The notes: generated from the sequence alone by a model not told the origin. 64,000 nt of DNA from Ensifer sp. IC4062 (GCF_020193575.1 NZ_JADYVD010000015.1:1-64000), one strand, 5' to 3'. Counted from the stretch's first letter, positions 46,882-57,446 are shown. Numbers and translations are program-made.

Positions 46882-46997
46882 GCTACAGCGGCTACTGATT
46901 ATTCCTTAAATCGGAATCGATCTAAGGACAAAATCATGCAGCAATTCAAAGTGCTACAAGGATCTTGCGCGTCCGATTGGCCGCGCAGCGCTGTAGC
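46882..46997 (+). repeat. Mosaic intergenic repeat, copy 2, with terminal inverted repeats
   Basis: This element between ntrX and trkA aligns with copy 1 (core 46892-46996). It is bracketed by perfect 9-base inverted ends GCTACAGCG (46882-46890) and CGCTGTAGC (46989-46997). The left half is a palindrome (TTCCTTAAATCG...CGATCTAAGGACA). Confidence 0.7.
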
Positions 46998-47024
46998 GGC
47001 AGTGATCGCCGCGGCCGCCCCGGA

Positions 47025-48389
47025 TCAGACGCCCAGTGACTTCAGCTTGCGATGAAGCGCGGAACGCTCCATTCCGACGAACTCCGCCGTGCGCGAGATG
47101 TTTCCACCGAATCGGTTGATCTGGGCAATCAGATAATCGCGCTCGAACATTTCACGGGCCTCGCGTAACGGCAAGGTCATGATGTGCTGGTCGCCCTGTG
47201 CGGAAATCTTGGGCAGCGTGTCGCCGACCTCGGTCGGCAGCATGTCGGCGGTGATCGGTGTATCCGGTCCATCGCTGCGCGCGAGAATCATCAGGCGTTC
47301 GATATTGTTGCGTAACTGGCGGATATTGCCCGGCCAGTCATGCGCCTGCAGTACGGCGAGTGCGTCCTCGCCGATTTTGCGCGGGCGGATGCCGGCCTGT
47401 TCGCTCACCTGGCGCATGAACATATCCACAAGAAAGGGAATGTCCTCGCGTCGTTCCGCAAGGGCTGGGACACGCACCGGAATCACAGCTAGACGGTGGA
47501 ACAGGTCCTCGCGGAACAGGCCCTCGGAAATCATGTTCTCGAGATTGTAGGCCGTCGAGGAGATGATGCGCACATCCACCTTGACGCGTTTAGAACCACC
47601 GACACGCTCGAACTGCTGGTCGACCAGCACACGCAGAATCTTGTTTTGCGTTTCCCGCGGCATCTCGCCGATTTCATCGAGATAGAGGATGCCGCCATGG
47701 GCTTCTTCGAGAGCGCCCGTGCGCCGTGGCTGGCCGGGTGTGCCCTCTGTGCCGAAAAGCGCGACTTCCATGCGATCCGGGGTGATTGCCGCGGCGTTGA
47801 GCGCGACGAACGGGCCGGAAGCACGCGTGGACTTGCGATGGATCATGCGGGCGACCAGTTCCTTGCCGGAGCCGGAAGGACCCTGGATCATGATCCGGCT
47901 GTTGGTCGGAGCCACCTTTTCGATCGTCTGCCGCAACTGCGACACGGCTACAGACGTTCCGATGAGCTCCACCGGGTCGCCGGACTTCTTCTTCAATTCC
48001 GAGACTTCGCGCTTCAGTTTGGAATTCTCCAGCGCACGCTCAGCTATGAGAATCAGCCGGTCCGCCTTGAACGGTTTCTCGATGAAATCGTAAGCACCGC
48101 GCTTGATGGCGGAAACGGCCGTTTCGATGTTGCCGTGACCGGAAATCATCACCACCGGCAGATCGGGATGGCGGCTCTTGATTTCGTCAAGCAGCGCCAG
48201 TCCGTCGAGGCGGCTGCCCTGCATCCAGATATCCAGGAAAACCAATCGCGGTACACGATCGTTGATCGCCGCAAGCGCACTGTCGCTGTCGAAAGCCGTC
48301 CGGGTCTCGTGACCTTCGTCCGACAGGATTCCCGAGACGATCTCCCGGATATCCTCCTCATCGTCCACAACCAGAATATCAGCCGCCAT
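47025..48389 (-). CDS. ntrX: Nitrogen assimilation response regulator NtrX
   Basis: The 454-residue regulator has a receiver domain (about 1-125, phospho-acceptor Asp in RLVFLDIWMQ), an AAA+ domain (about 140-370) with Walker A GPSGSGKE and Walker B YLDEIGEM, and a Fis-type HTH (RTAEFVGMERSALHRKLKSL). The loop that carries GAFTGA in sigma-54 activators instead reads GTEGTPGQPRRTGA, so direct sigma-54 contact is unlikely. Its start overlaps the end of ntrY by 11 bases. Confidence 0.95.
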   Translation of the reverse strand: MAADILVVDDEEDIREIVSGILSDEGHETRTAFDSDSALAAINDRVPRLVFLDIWMQGSRLDGLALLDEIKSRHPDLPVVMISGHGNIETAVSAIKRGAYDFIEKPFKADRLILIAERALENSKLKREVSELKKKSGDPVELIGTSVAVSQLRQTIEKVAPTNSRIMIQGPSGSGKELVARMIHRKSTRASGPFVALNAAAITPDRMEVALFGTEGTPGQPRRTGALEEAHGGILYLDEIGEMPRETQNKILRVLVDQQFERVGGSKRVKVDVRIISSTAYNLENMISEGLFREDLFHRLAVIPVRVPALAERREDIPFLVDMFMRQVSEQAGIRPRKIGEDALAVLQAHDWPGNIRQLRNNIERLMILARSDGPDTPITADMLPTEVGDTLPKISAQGDQHIMTLPLREAREMFERDYLIAQINRFGGNISRTAEFVGMERSALHRKLKSLGV

Positions 48390-50652
48390 TGGTATTACCC
48401 TTATCCTTTACAGTACCTTCGCCCCCGGTTTCCCCGGCAGGCGGCAGGATCACGCGGATCATTGCCCCGACGCCGCCGTCGAAATCGACCGGTGCGTCGT
48501 GCAGCTCCAATTGTCCGCCATGGTCCTCGATGATCTTCTTGACGATTGCGAGACCGAGACCGGTGCCCTTTTCGCGCATCGTCATGTATGGCTCCAGAAT
48601 TCTGTGCCGGTTTTCGGTCGGCAGGCCCTTGCCGTTATCGATCACGTCGACAACGAAACGGCCGGAAGCGCCGTCGCGACGGGAGCGGACGACGATGGTC
48701 GGCCCTCCACGCTGGCTTCCGGCAGGAACGGCCTCGATCGCCTCCACCGCGTTCTTGACGATGTTGCCGAAGGCCTGGCCGAGCATCCGGCCGTCAAACT
48801 GGCCTTCGAGCGGCTCGTCGCCGAAATCGCGAACGAAGGTGATGTGACTGTTGCCCATCTCGCGCAGGAAGACGGCATCCTTAAGGATCGACCGCAGATC
48901 CGATTTTTCCTTCGTCGGCTTCGGCATCCGCGCAAACGCCGAAAATTCGTCGACCATTCGGCCGATATCCTCCACCTGGCGCACGATGGTGTCGGTGCAC
49001 TGGTCGAAGACCGCCCGGTCCTGCTGGTCGATCTGCTTGCCATAACGGCGCCTCAGGCGCTCGGCTGAAAGCTGGATCGGTGTCAGCGGATTCTTGATCT
49101 CGTGCGCGATGCGGCGGGCCACGTCGGCCCATGCGGTTGACCGCTGTGCAATCACCAGATCGGTGATGTCATCGATGGTGATGACATAGGAGCCATGCGA
49201 ATCGTCGCCTTCCTCTCTCGTCACCTGCACGTTCAGCGTACGCTCCGTTCCGCCGCGCATGATGTTGATCTGCTTGCGATAATCGTTTCGATACCGGCTT
49301 TCAGCCTCGATCAGCACGGCATCGATCTCGGGCGCCACCTCGCTGAGGCTTGTGCCCAGCAATCCCGGCGCGGACTTCCGCAGAAACTCTTCCGACGAAG
49401 GATTGGCGATCGTGATGCGTCGATCCTTGCCGACGCCGATAACCGCGGTAGTGACGCCGGAAAGCACCGCCTCGATAAAGCGGCGGCGCTGGTCCACCTC
49501 GTCCTTCGCAACCAGGATCTGCTGCTGCTGCGTGCGGATCTCGGTGACCATCTTGTTAAAGGTGCGCGAGAGATTGCCCACGTCGCCGTCGACGGCACGC
49601 ACCGGAACGACCACATCGAGATTGCCGGAGGCAACGCTGTCCGCGGCACCGATCAGTTGCCGGATCGGCCGCACGATACGATCGGCAACCGCGATCGCAG
49701 TCCAGATCGCCGCCAGCAAAACGATGAGGGCAAAGCCGATATAGAGGACGCCGAAGGCGATCTGAAGCGACGTGCGCCCGGCCTCGAGTGCCTTGTATTC
49801 GGCCGTATTCTCCTCCATCAGCCGCATTGAGCGCATCACTTCGGGATCGACGTTCCGGACCGTGTAGAGATACGTCCCAGGTATATTGTCGAGTGGAATG
49901 ACGGCACCAACGAGGTTGGTCACACCGGGAGGAATAAGCGTCGGCTGGCCAGAAACCGTGCTTTTGAGCGCATCGGAGGGGATGGCCGGCAGTGGCTTTT
50001 CGGTCGAGATATTGGCCTGGAGGATGGCGCTACCGTCGGCGCGCACTAGGAAAGCGCCGAGCATGCCGCGCCCCCTCGCCTGCCGCGTCATCAATTCGGT
50101 GAAACCGGTGCGATCAAGGCTATAGAGTTGCCGGTTGCGCTCGAGGTCGTTGGCCATCGACACTGTCTGGCCTTGCAGATAGCTTGCATTCTCGAGCACA
50201 TAGGCCTGCGCAACGTTCAGCGACGAGCGGACAATTGCCTGCGTGCGCAGCGAGAACCAGCGATCGAGCCCGACATCGAGCGTGATGCTGGCAAAGATTG
50301 CGACCAGAATCGCCGGCGTTATCGCGACGATCGAAAAGAGCGCGACGATGCGCACATGCAGCCGCGCTGCCGCCCTTCCCTTGCTACGCGCCCTCAACAG
50401 CCTGAGGATTTCGCGTGCGATCAGGTAAATCAGGCCGACGACGAAGACACCGTTGATGCCGGCGCAGGCGATGACGATGTTGCGTTCCGGCCGAATGGGG
50501 GTGAGGCCGAGGAGGACGAGCAGCGACAGGGTCGCACAGACCAGCGCGCCGGTGGCGAGCATCAATCCGGGCAGCGCGAAGGACGCCCGCCGATCCTGGA
50601 CAGCTGCGACCCTGTCCTCTGTGCCCAATGGCAGGGCCATTCCGTCCACCAT
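48379..50652 (-). CDS. ntrY: Nitrogen regulation sensor histidine kinase NtrY
   Basis: The 757-residue membrane kinase has membrane segments near residues 30-100, a periplasmic stretch, another segment near 300, then HAMP (DRIVRPIRQLI), PAS, a HisKA domain with the phospho-His in [13 protein letters not shown] and an HATPase domain with DNGKGLPTE and GTGLGLAI. It signals to NtrX and has been linked to nitrogen and oxygen control. Several starts are possible: I chose the ATG at 50652 (GGGGGA about ten bases upstream); a TTG at 50694 and an ATG at 50640 are alternatives. Confidence 0.93.
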   Translation of the reverse strand: MVDGMALPLGTEDRVAAVQDRRASFALPGLMLATGALVCATLSLLVLLGLTPIRPERNIVIACAGINGVFVVGLIYLIAREILRLLRARSKGRAAARLHVRIVALFSIVAITPAILVAIFASITLDVGLDRWFSLRTQAIVRSSLNVAQAYVLENASYLQGQTVSMANDLERNRQLYSLDRTGFTELMTRQARGRGMLGAFLVRADGSAILQANISTEKPLPAIPSDALKSTVSGQPTLIPPGVTNLVGAVIPLDNIPGTYLYTVRNVDPEVMRSMRLMEENTAEYKALEAGRTSLQIAFGVLYIGFALIVLLAAIWTAIAVADRIVRPIRQLIGAADSVASGNLDVVVPVRAVDGDVGNLSRTFNKMVTEIRTQQQQILVAKDEVDQRRRFIEAVLSGVTTAVIGVGKDRRITIANPSSEEFLRKSAPGLLGTSLSEVAPEIDAVLIEAESRYRNDYRKQINIMRGGTERTLNVQVTREEGDDSHGSYVITIDDITDLVIAQRSTAWADVARRIAHEIKNPLTPIQLSAERLRRRYGKQIDQQDRAVFDQCTDTIVRQVEDIGRMVDEFSAFARMPKPTKEKSDLRSILKDAVFLREMGNSHITFVRDFGDEPLEGQFDGRMLGQAFGNIVKNAVEAIEAVPAGSQRGGPTIVVRSRRDGASGRFVVDVIDNGKGLPTENRHRILEPYMTMREKGTGLGLAIVKKIIEDHGGQLELHDAPVDFDGGVGAMIRVILPPAGETGGEGTVKDKGNTNGG

Positions 50653-50858
50653 GTAAAACGCTTCCCCCAAACCGGCGCCCGACGGCGCCGGCAAACGCGA
50701 ACTTTAGCAGGTCAGAGAAACCGACCTAACGCCCAACCCCAAACAGTATTGGCGTGCCTCGACCGGGTGGGTCGCCTCCAATGACGACGCAACGAATCGA
50801 CGCTATCGGACGTTCAAGCAACGCATTGTGGCGAAAATGCAACGGTGTTGCATCTCAG

Positions 50859-52313
50859 TCAAGCACTGCGTGAACTGCGGTAGACGGAAACCCCGAGTTC
50901 GCGAATCTTCTTGCGCAGCGTGTTTCGGTTAAGGCCAAGGAGGTCGGCAGCCTTGATCTGATTGCCTCGCGTCGCCGTCAAGGCTGCGAGAATCAATGGA
51001 TACTCCATCTCTGCGAGCACCCGATCATAGAGGCCCGAGGGCGGCAGGGCATCACCAAAGCTAGCAAAATACTGCCTCATATTCTCCTCGACCGCCTGGG
51101 AAATCGACATCGAACCGGAGCGGGTCGCCGACCTCTCAATCGGGCTGTCAGGAACCTCAGAGCGCAACTCGTTCTCGATGATCTCCCTGGTGATTACATC
51201 CTGTGGATAGAGCGCCGTCAGCCTCCGCACGAGATTTTCGAGCTCTCGCACATTACCGGGCCAAGGATGCGTCTTCATCAATTCCAGCGCTTCCTGGTCG
51301 AAACGCTTGACGTCCAACCCTTCCTTTTCGGCCTGCTGGACGAAATGGCGGACAAGATCCGGGATATCCTCCGCCCGGTCTCTCAGCGGCGGCAAGCGCA
51401 GCGGCACGACATTCAAGCGATAGTAGAGGTCTTCACGGAAAAGCCCTTGATTGATCGACTGTTTCAGGTCCTTGTTCGTCGCAGCGACGATCCGCACATC
51501 TGAGCGGATCGGCGTCCGACCGCCAACGGTCGTATATTCACCCTGCTGCAACACGCGCAGCAGCCTGGTCTGGGCGTCCATCGGCATGTCGCCGATTTCA
51601 TCGAGGAAGAGCGTTCCACCTTCGGCCTGCTCGAAACGGCCGGTCGACCGCGTCTGTGCGCCGGTAAAGGCGCCCTTCTCATGGCCGAACAGTTCCGATT
51701 CGATCAGGTCTCTAGGAATCGCCGCCATGTTGATCGCGACGAAGGGGCCGTTCCTGCGCTTACCGTAGTCGTGCAACGCTCGCGCGACGAGCTCCTTACC
51801 GGTTCCCGATTCTCCTGTGATCATCAGTGTCAGGTCGGTCTGCATCAGCCGCGCGAGTACGCGGTAGATTTCCTGCATAGCCGCCGAGCGACCGACAAGC
51901 GGCATGCCATCCTGCGAATCATCGTCAATCCTTGAAGGACGGCGCTTCGGTTCGGCGAGCGCCCGCCCGATGATGCCGATCAGTTCCGTCAGATCGAAGG
52001 GCTTTGGCAGGTAGTCGTAGGCTCCCTTTTCGGAAGCCTTGATCGCCGTCATGAAGGTGTTCTGCGCACTCATTACGAGCACGGGCAGATCCGGTCTCGC
52101 CTTCTTGATCCGCGGCAGGAGATCGAAGGCGTTCTCGTCCGGCATCACGACATCGGTTACGACCAGATCACCGTCACCTGCAGCAATCCAGCGCCACAGC
52201 GTCGCCGCATTGGAGGTGATGCGCACATCATAGCCGGCGCGGCTCAAGGCTTGGTTGAGCACGGTGCGAATGGCGGCATCGTCATCCGCGACAAGGATCG
52301 TAGCGCCCGTCAT
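50859..52313 (-). CDS. ntrC: Nitrogen regulation response regulator NtrC (NR(I))
   Basis: The 484-residue sigma-54 activator has a receiver domain (about 1-125, Asp in [12 protein letters not shown]), an AAA+ domain with Walker A GESGTGKE, the sigma-54 contact loop [12 protein letters not shown] and Walker [10 protein letters not shown], and a C-terminal Fis-type HTH ([17 protein letters not shown]). It activates nitrogen-scavenging genes when phosphorylated by NtrB. Its start overlaps the ntrB stop by four bases. ntrY follows after 164 bases (from ntrC stop to the far side) in the same direction. Confidence 0.97.
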   Translation of the reverse strand: MTGATILVADDDAAIRTVLNQALSRAGYDVRITSNAATLWRWIAAGDGDLVVTDVVMPDENAFDLLPRIKKARPDLPVLVMSAQNTFMTAIKASEKGAYDYLPKPFDLTELIGIIGRALAEPKRRPSRIDDDSQDGMPLVGRSAAMQEIYRVLARLMQTDLTLMITGESGTGKELVARALHDYGKRRNGPFVAINMAAIPRDLIESELFGHEKGAFTGAQTRSTGRFEQAEGGTLFLDEIGDMPMDAQTRLLRVLQQGEYTTVGGRTPIRSDVRIVAATNKDLKQSINQGLFREDLYYRLNVVPLRLPPLRDRAEDIPDLVRHFVQQAEKEGLDVKRFDQEALELMKTHPWPGNVRELENLVRRLTALYPQDVITREIIENELRSEVPDSPIERSATRSGSMSISQAVEENMRQYFASFGDALPPSGLYDRVLAEMEYPLILAALTATRGNQIKAADLLGLNRNTLRKKIRELGVSVYRSSRSA

Positions 52314-53467
52314 GCAATGTTTCCTTTTGTCATCGGAATTTCGTCGTCATCCGCCGCAAGTCCCTTGGACGCCGGCATCAGAACACGGAAGGTGGTGCGG
52401 TTGTGCTGGCTGTCGCACTCGACGATGCCCCCGTGGCCGCCAATGATCTTGGCGACCAGCGCCAGACCGAGGCCCGAGCCGTTGGTCTTGGTGGTGATAA
52501 AGGGATCGAAAAGGTGCGGCAGCAGATCCGCGGGAACGCCGGGTCCGTTGTCATGCACGCAGAACTCCAGCGGCAACGAGATCTTTTCGCGAGTGCCGGC
52601 AACCGAAAGGCGAATGCCGGGGCGATAGGCCGTCGTCAGCATGATCTCGCCATCGGCCCGATCGCCGATCGCCTCGGCGGCATTCTTGATCAGATTGAGG
52701 AACACCTGAACAAGCTGGTCGCGATTGGCATAGACCGGCGGCAGCGATGGATCGTAGTTTTCCGAAATCTTGATGGCACGGGCAAACCCGGCCTTGGCGA
52801 TCGCCTTCACGTGATCGAGCACGGAATGGATATTGAGCGGTACGCGATCCACAGGCCTTTCGTCCGAGAAGACCTCCATACGATCGACAAGCGATACGAT
52901 GCGGTCCGTCTCGTCGCAGATCAACCGTGTCAGGGCCCGGTCCTCGTCATTGACGGACGTCTCCAGCAACTGTGCGGCACCACGAATGCCGGAGAGCGGG
53001 TTCTTGATCTCATGGGCCAACATCGAGGCGAGACCTGTCACGGATCGCGCGGCGCCCCGGTGCGTCAATTGCCGATCGATCTTGTCGGCCATCGAGCGCT
53101 CCTGGAAGACGATGACCACGGACCCCGGCGCAGAAAGAACCGGCGCCACATAGAGATCGACAAGTTTGTCGGCGCCGAGGCGCGGCGAACTCAGATCGAC
53201 CCGGTATTCGTTAACGGGCGCCCGTCGCTCGCGAACCTGTTCAATCAAAGTCAGAAGCGGGCTGCCGAATGGAATGAAGGCACTGATGTTGTGACGGGCG
53301 AGATGATTGGCGCTTGCGCCAAAGAAAGACTCGGCCTCCCAGTTGGCGAAGGCCACAAGGCCATTTTCATCGACCAGGATGACGGGGTTCTGGATCGCAT
53401 TCAGCACCGCCATCGAAAGATCGTTCGCATCCCCCGCCGGCTCCATTGCCGTTGCCTTGTCCGTCAT
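52310..53467 (-). CDS. ntrB: Nitrogen regulation sensor kinase NtrB (NR(II))
   Basis: The 385-residue soluble kinase has a PAS domain (about 20-130) without membrane segments, the phospho-His in [20 protein letters not shown] (about residue 155), an N-box [12 protein letters not shown] (about 277-288) and G-box motifs DNGPGVP and GSGLGLALV. It phosphorylates and dephosphorylates NtrC under PII control. The ATG at 53467 overlaps the dusB stop as ATGA, which settles the start against a long upstream open frame. Confidence 0.96.
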   Translation of the reverse strand: MTDKATAMEPAGDANDLSMAVLNAIQNPVILVDENGLVAFANWEAESFFGASANHLARHNISAFIPFGSPLLTLIEQVRERRAPVNEYRVDLSSPRLGADKLVDLYVAPVLSAPGSVVIVFQERSMADKIDRQLTHRGAARSVTGLASMLAHEIKNPLSGIRGAAQLLETSVNDEDRALTRLICDETDRIVSLVDRMEVFSDERPVDRVPLNIHSVLDHVKAIAKAGFARAIKISENYDPSLPPVYANRDQLVQVFLNLIKNAAEAIGDRADGEIMLTTAYRPGIRLSVAGTREKISLPLEFCVHDNGPGVPADLLPHLFDPFITTKTNGSGLGLALVAKIIGGHGGIVECDSQHNRTTFRVLMPASKGLAADDDEIPMTKGNIA

Positions 53468-54492
53468 GCCGCCATCTCCTCGTTGACCGGTGCGACGTCG
53501 CCATTCGCAATCGCTGCAGCGACCCGATCGCTGACCAGGGCCGGATCGGTGGACGTCAGGATCGCCGCCTTGTCCGCGGACGCGAGGTTCGGCGCGAAAC
53601 GCTCGATGTACCAGCCGACATGCTTGCGGGCGTGCCGAAGGCCAATCTGAGCCCCATAGAATTCGAGCATCAGCGCGTAATGCTCGGCGAAGATCCTCGC
53701 GATCCCCAGGGCGTCGGGATGAAGACAAGCACCGGCAAGAACGCCGGCATGCCATGGCCGCCCCTGAGATGACCGACCAACCATGACGGCATCAGCACCC
53801 GATCGGCGCAGGATCTCCGCGGCGTCCGCTACGCTATCGACGTCGCCATTGGCTATCAGAGGGACGGAGATGACGTCGCGAACCGCATGGATCGCGTCCC
53901 AATCCGCCTTGCCGCTGTAAAATTGCATCCGCGTGCGGCCGTGGATCGTGATGGCCTGCACACCCGCCTCTTCAGCCCTTCGGGCGATCAATGGAGCGTT
54001 GATCGAATTTTCATCCCATCCGAGCCGCATCTTCAGCGTTACCGGCACCGAAACGGCCCTGACGGTCGCTTCGATAAGCGACAAGGCATGATCGGGGTCG
54101 CGCATCAACGCCGAACCGGAATAGCCGCCGGTTACCTTCTTGGCCGGGCAGCCCATGTTGATGTCGACAATATCGGCGCCGTTCGCCTCGACGATCCTTG
54201 CGGCTTCCGCCATCCAATGCGCCTCGCGGCCTGCGAGCTGGACGATGTGCGGCTTGATGCCGGAATTCTTCAGACGCGCCCAAGACTCGGCGGCGTTGCA
54301 GACCAGTTCGCGGCTGGCGACCATTTCCGTCACGACAAATCCGGCGCCGAAACGCCAGGCGAGCGTACGGAAAGGCAAATCCGTTACACCCGACATCGGC
54401 GCGAGCGCCACCCGGTTGCGAATTTCAACTTTCCCGATCCGGAGCGACGATGACAGGGCCGACGGTGGCAAATGCATATCTTTCAGGCACAT
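53464..54492 (-). CDS. dusB: tRNA-dihydrouridine synthase DusB (NifR3-like)
   Basis: The 342-residue FMN TIM-barrel enzyme reduces tRNA uridines. Landmarks are [12 protein letters not shown] (about residues 31-42), the catalytic Cys in [20 protein letters not shown] (about 105-124), and [13 protein letters not shown] (about 172-184). It is the first gene of the ntrBC operon, an arrangement seen in rhizobia, Rhodobacter (nifR3) and E. coli (with fis). The start could be 54492 or the ATG at 54477. Confidence 0.94.
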   Translation of the reverse strand: MCLKDMHLPPSALSSSLRIGKVEIRNRVALAPMSGVTDLPFRTLAWRFGAGFVVTEMVASRELVCNAAESWARLKNSGIKPHIVQLAGREAHWMAEAARIVEANGADIVDINMGCPAKKVTGGYSGSALMRDPDHALSLIEATVRAVSVPVTLKMRLGWDENSINAPLIARRAEEAGVQAITIHGRTRMQFYSGKADWDAIHAVRDVISVPLIANGDVDSVADAAEILRRSGADAVMVGRSSQGRPWHAGVLAGACLHPDALGIARIFAEHYALMLEFYGAQIGLRHARKHVGWYIERFAPNLASADKAAILTSTDPALVSDRVAAAIANGDVAPVNEEMAA

Positions 54493-54656
54493 GTTCTTCT
54501 TGCACTATTTTTAGACATTGTTATTCGGCTTGCCAAGCGATTTCCACGCCACCGACAAAATTCCCTGCATGGCCGGCGATGGCCGGACTGGCAATGGCGG
54601 GGCCTTCGCGGTAGATCACGGCGAAGAGCAGCGAAATGCGGGACCACATACATAAG

Positions 54657-55871
54657 ATGCAGCCTGAAGAACAGTTCTCCTGTAGTGTCGTTATCGTCGC
54701 GGCCGGCCGCGGCGAGCGCGCCGGCCAATCGGCCGAGGGGCCGAAGCAGTACCGGACGATCGGCGGGCGCCCCGTTATCGCGCATACGCTTGACACTTTC
54801 GCGACATGGGAGGGAACCGGACCGATCGTAATCGTCATCCATCCGGAAGACGCGGAACTGCTTGCCTCCGCTCTAAAGTGCGTACCCACCCGGGCCGATT
54901 TGACCGTGGTACATGGAGGAGCGACGCGGCAGCTTTCGGTCTTTGCTGGCCTGGAGGCGATTGCGGCTACGGACACCAAATATGTCATGATCCACGACGC
55001 CGTGCGCCCGTTTGCGGATCACGCGCTGCTTGATCGCTGCCGCCAGGCGCTGCTGGAGGGCGCAGAGGCGGTCCTGCCGGCGATTGCAGTCACCGACACA
55101 TTGAAGCGGGCCGGCGAAAATGGCGTCGTGCAGGAGACCGTCGCGCGGAGCAACCTCTATGCGGCACAGACGCCGCAGTGCTTCACTCTGAGCGCGATTC
55201 TCGCCGCGCACCGTGCCGCTAGCGCCGGCGCAAGAGCGGATTTCACCGATGACGCGTCCATTGCCGAATGGGCAGGGATTCCCGTTGTCATCGTCGAAGG
55301 TATGGTGGACAACGTAAAGCTGACGCTGCAGAGGGATATTTCGATGGCTGACGAAAAGCTCAAGGGCAGCGCCATTCCCGATGTGCGCACCGGCAATGGC
55401 TATGACGTCCACCAACTCGTCGAAGGCAACGGCGTCACCCTTTGCGGCGTATTCATCCCGCACGACCGCAAACTCTCCGGCCATTCCGATGCCGACGTCG
55501 CGCTGCATGCGCTGACCGACGCTCTTCTCGCGACCTGCGGCGCAGGCGATATCGGCGATCACTTCCCGCCGTCGGATCCGCAATGGAAGGGTGCGCCTTC
55601 CCGCATCTTTCTGGAGCACGCGGCGCAGATCGTCCGCGAGCGTGGCGGCATAATCACCAATGCCGACATTTCGCTGATCGCCGAAGCCCCCAAGGTCGGG
55701 CCGCATCGCCAGCAGATGCGAGAGAACCTGGCAACAATGCTCGGCGTCACCATCGACCGATGCTCGATCAAGGCGACCACCAACGAAAAGCTCGGCTTCA
55801 TCGGCCGCAACGAAGGTATCGCGGCAATCGCCACGGCAACGGTCGTCTACACTCCGGGAAGCAACGCATGA
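54657..55871 (+). CDS. ispDF: Bifunctional IspD/IspF (MEP cytidylyltransferase and MEcPP synthase)
   Basis: The 404-residue fusion carries IspD (about 1-230, with [12 protein letters not shown] and IHDAVRPF) joined to IspF (about 240-404, with GNGYDVHQL and [14 protein letters not shown], the metal-binding Asp and His). It catalyses two non-consecutive steps of the MEP isoprenoid pathway. This fusion is typical of alphaproteobacteria. The ATG at 54657 gives the conserved [10 protein letters not shown] start, though its ribosome binding site is weak; an ATG seven codons earlier (54636) is possible. It diverges from dusB. Confidence 0.96.
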   Translation: MQPEEQFSCSVVIVAAGRGERAGQSAEGPKQYRTIGGRPVIAHTLDTFATWEGTGPIVIVIHPEDAELLASALKCVPTRADLTVVHGGATRQLSVFAGLEAIAATDTKYVMIHDAVRPFADHALLDRCRQALLEGAEAVLPAIAVTDTLKRAGENGVVQETVARSNLYAAQTPQCFTLSAILAAHRAASAGARADFTDDASIAEWAGIPVVIVEGMVDNVKLTLQRDISMADEKLKGSAIPDVRTGNGYDVHQLVEGNGVTLCGVFIPHDRKLSGHSDADVALHALTDALLATCGAGDIGDHFPPSDPQWKGAPSRIFLEHAAQIVRERGGIITNADISLIAEAPKVGPHRQQMRENLATMLGVTIDRCSIKATTNEKLGFIGRNEGIAAIATATVVYTPGSNA

Positions 55872-56368
55872 TGTGGCCGGCCGATATAGAACAGAAAGCG
55901 CGGGCGATCCTTACCGATTTCACGGCGCGCAACCTGAAGCTCGCCACGGCGGAGTCCTGCACCGGCGGCCTGATTGCCGGGGTGTTGACGGAAATTGCCG
56001 GCTCGTCACTCGTCGTCGACCGTGGTTTCGTCACCTATTCAAACGACGCCAAGATTCAGATGCTGGGGATCGAACTCGCGACGCTTGCCGCCCACGGCGC
56101 TGTCTCGCGCGAGACGGCGATCGAAATGGCACGCGGCGCCGTCTCCCACTCAGGAGCGGATGTTGCCGTTGCCGTGACTGGGATCGCCGGCCCAGCCGGT
56201 GGCTCGGTGGAGAAACCGGTAGGGCTCGTGCACCTGGCGGCGGCGAGCCGGAAAGGCGCGACGCTTCATCGCGAGATGCGCTATGGCGATATCGGCCGCG
56301 ACGTGGTTCGGTTGTCAGCCGTCAGAACCGCGCTCGAGCTCCTCGAAGACATCTCTCATCAAGCATAG
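55868..56368 (+). CDS. CinA C-terminal domain family protein (nicotinamide-nucleotide amidase type)
   Basis: The 166-residue protein corresponds to the C-terminal domain of CinA only, similar to PncC, which hydrolyses NMN to nicotinate mononucleotide. Landmarks are [19 protein letters not shown] (about residues 24-42) with the catalytic Ser, [11 protein letters not shown], and [11 protein letters not shown]. The usual N-terminal molybdopterin-binding domain is absent. Its start overlaps the ispDF stop as ATGA, and its last ten bases overlap the convergent Coq10-like gene. Confidence 0.9.
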   Translation: MMWPADIEQKARAILTDFTARNLKLATAESCTGGLIAGVLTEIAGSSLVVDRGFVTYSNDAKIQMLGIELATLAAHGAVSRETAIEMARGAVSHSGADVAVAVTGIAGPAGGSVEKPVGLVHLAAASRKGATLHREMRYGDIGRDVVRLSAVRTALELLEDISHQA

Positions 56369-56805
56369 ACCTCGTCGGCTCGCTTTTCGAACGCTTCCGA
56401 AAACATGCGGAATGCCCGGTCAAACATGGAGCCCATCAAGGCGCCGAGAAGCCGGCTCTTGAATTCGTAATCGATGGAAAAATGTACGATCGACAGCTTT
56501 TCGCTGGTCGGCTCGAAGCGCCATTCGTTGTCGAGATACTTGAATGGTCCGTCGATATAGTTGACATCGATCGTCCGCGCGGCCTTGTTGAGCAGAACCT
56601 GGGTCGTGAAGGTCTCGCGGATCGCCTTGTAACCCACTGTCATATCCGCCAGCAGCAGCACCTTTCCGTCACGCTCCTTGCGTGAGCGTACGCTCAGGGC
56701 CTCGCAAAGCGGCAGAAACTGCGGATAGCGCTCGACGTCGGCGACGAGATCGAACATCTCTTCAGCAGAATGTTTGACGACGTGGTTTGTTTCGAAGTGC
56801 GGCAT
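56359..56805 (-). CDS. Coq10/RatA-type START-domain protein
   Basis: The 148-residue single START/SRPBCC domain protein (VVKHSAEEMFDLVADVERYPQ at about residues 9-29) resembles both Coq10, a ubiquinone-binding protein of respiration, and E. coli RatA, annotated as a ribosome association toxin. In alphaproteobacteria the Coq10 reading is the more common; the sequence alone does not decide. It is convergent with and overlaps the cinA-like gene by ten bases, and lies nine bases after the P-loop gene in the same direction. Confidence 0.85.
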   Translation of the reverse strand: MPHFETNHVVKHSAEEMFDLVADVERYPQFLPLCEALSVRSRKERDGKVLLLADMTVGYKAIRETFTTQVLLNKAARTIDVNYIDGPFKYLDNEWRFEPTSEKLSIVHFSIDYEFKSRLLGALMGSMFDRAFRMFSEAFEKRADEVYA

Positions 56806-56814
56806 GACTTGCAG

Positions 56815-57384
56815 TTAAGCGCGTGCTGCGAGAAGTTCAAGCAGTGTGCGCATTTCTGCCCGGCTTCTTATCTGCAGGACCGGAACGCCAGGCCCGTGTT
56901 CCTGCAGGCCGCGCTTGATAAGCGGAACGAACTTGCGCTCGAAAGTCCAGATGTAACGGACGAACTCCCAACTCACCCGCTCCGGACATCCTTCGGCCAT
57001 TTCCGGCCGTGAGGCCCCTCGCCATTTTAGCCAACGCCGTGTCACACCTATCAGGCATAGCAAGCGTGGCATTCTTACCCAAAGCACAATGTCGGCGCGG
57101 GGTAATCGCAGATCGAAGGTCGACGGGTTGGTCCCGTCCATGACCCACCGCGCTTCGGCAACCTTGGCGGCGATGAGGTTTCTTTGTTCCTCCCGCGCCC
57201 TGGAAATCCATCCGGGCAGCCAAAAGAACTCTCTGTCCATCGAAACGAACGGGAGGCCAGAGTGTTCAGCAAGTCTGCGGGCCAGCGTCGTCTTGCCACC
57301 GCCCGAGCAGCCGATAACCAACACACGGCTTGCCTCCGAGAGAAGCGAGGCAGCCCGGGCCGTATCCGTCAAATCGTCTGCCAC
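56815..57384 (-). CDS. P-loop NTPase, adenylate-kinase-like (FlaR-type)
   Basis: The 189-residue protein has a Walker A motif GCSGGGKTT (about residues 25-33) followed by LARRLAEHSGLPFVSMD. A downstream FFWLPGW and a WVMDGTNPSTFDLRLPRAD segment are typical of a small family of adenylate-kinase-like proteins, some annotated FlaR or DNA topology modulation protein with little evidence. I chose GTG at 57384, with GAGG six bases upstream; a TTG at 57399 is the alternative. The substrate is unknown. Confidence 0.75.
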   Translation of the reverse strand: MADDLTDTARAASLLSEASRVLVIGCSGGGKTTLARRLAEHSGLPFVSMDREFFWLPGWISRAREEQRNLIAAKVAEARWVMDGTNPSTFDLRLPRADIVLWVRMPRLLCLIGVTRRWLKWRGASRPEMAEGCPERVSWEFVRYIWTFERKFVPLIKRGLQEHGPGVPVLQIRSRAEMRTLLELLAARA

Positions 57385-57400
57385 TCTCGCCCTCAACAAA

Positions 57401-57429
57401 AAAGAGCCGCAAGGATGCGGCTGTTTTTT
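57401..57429. terminator. Terminator after lipA (bidirectional in form)
   Basis: AGCCGCA (57405-57411) pairs with TGCGGCT (57416-57422) over a 4-base loop, and T-runs flank both sides (CTTTTTT leftward, GTTTTTT rightward). Leftward it ends the lipA transcript 18 bases after the stop. Confidence 0.88.
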
Positions 57430-57446
57430 ACCGGCAGTGGAATTAG

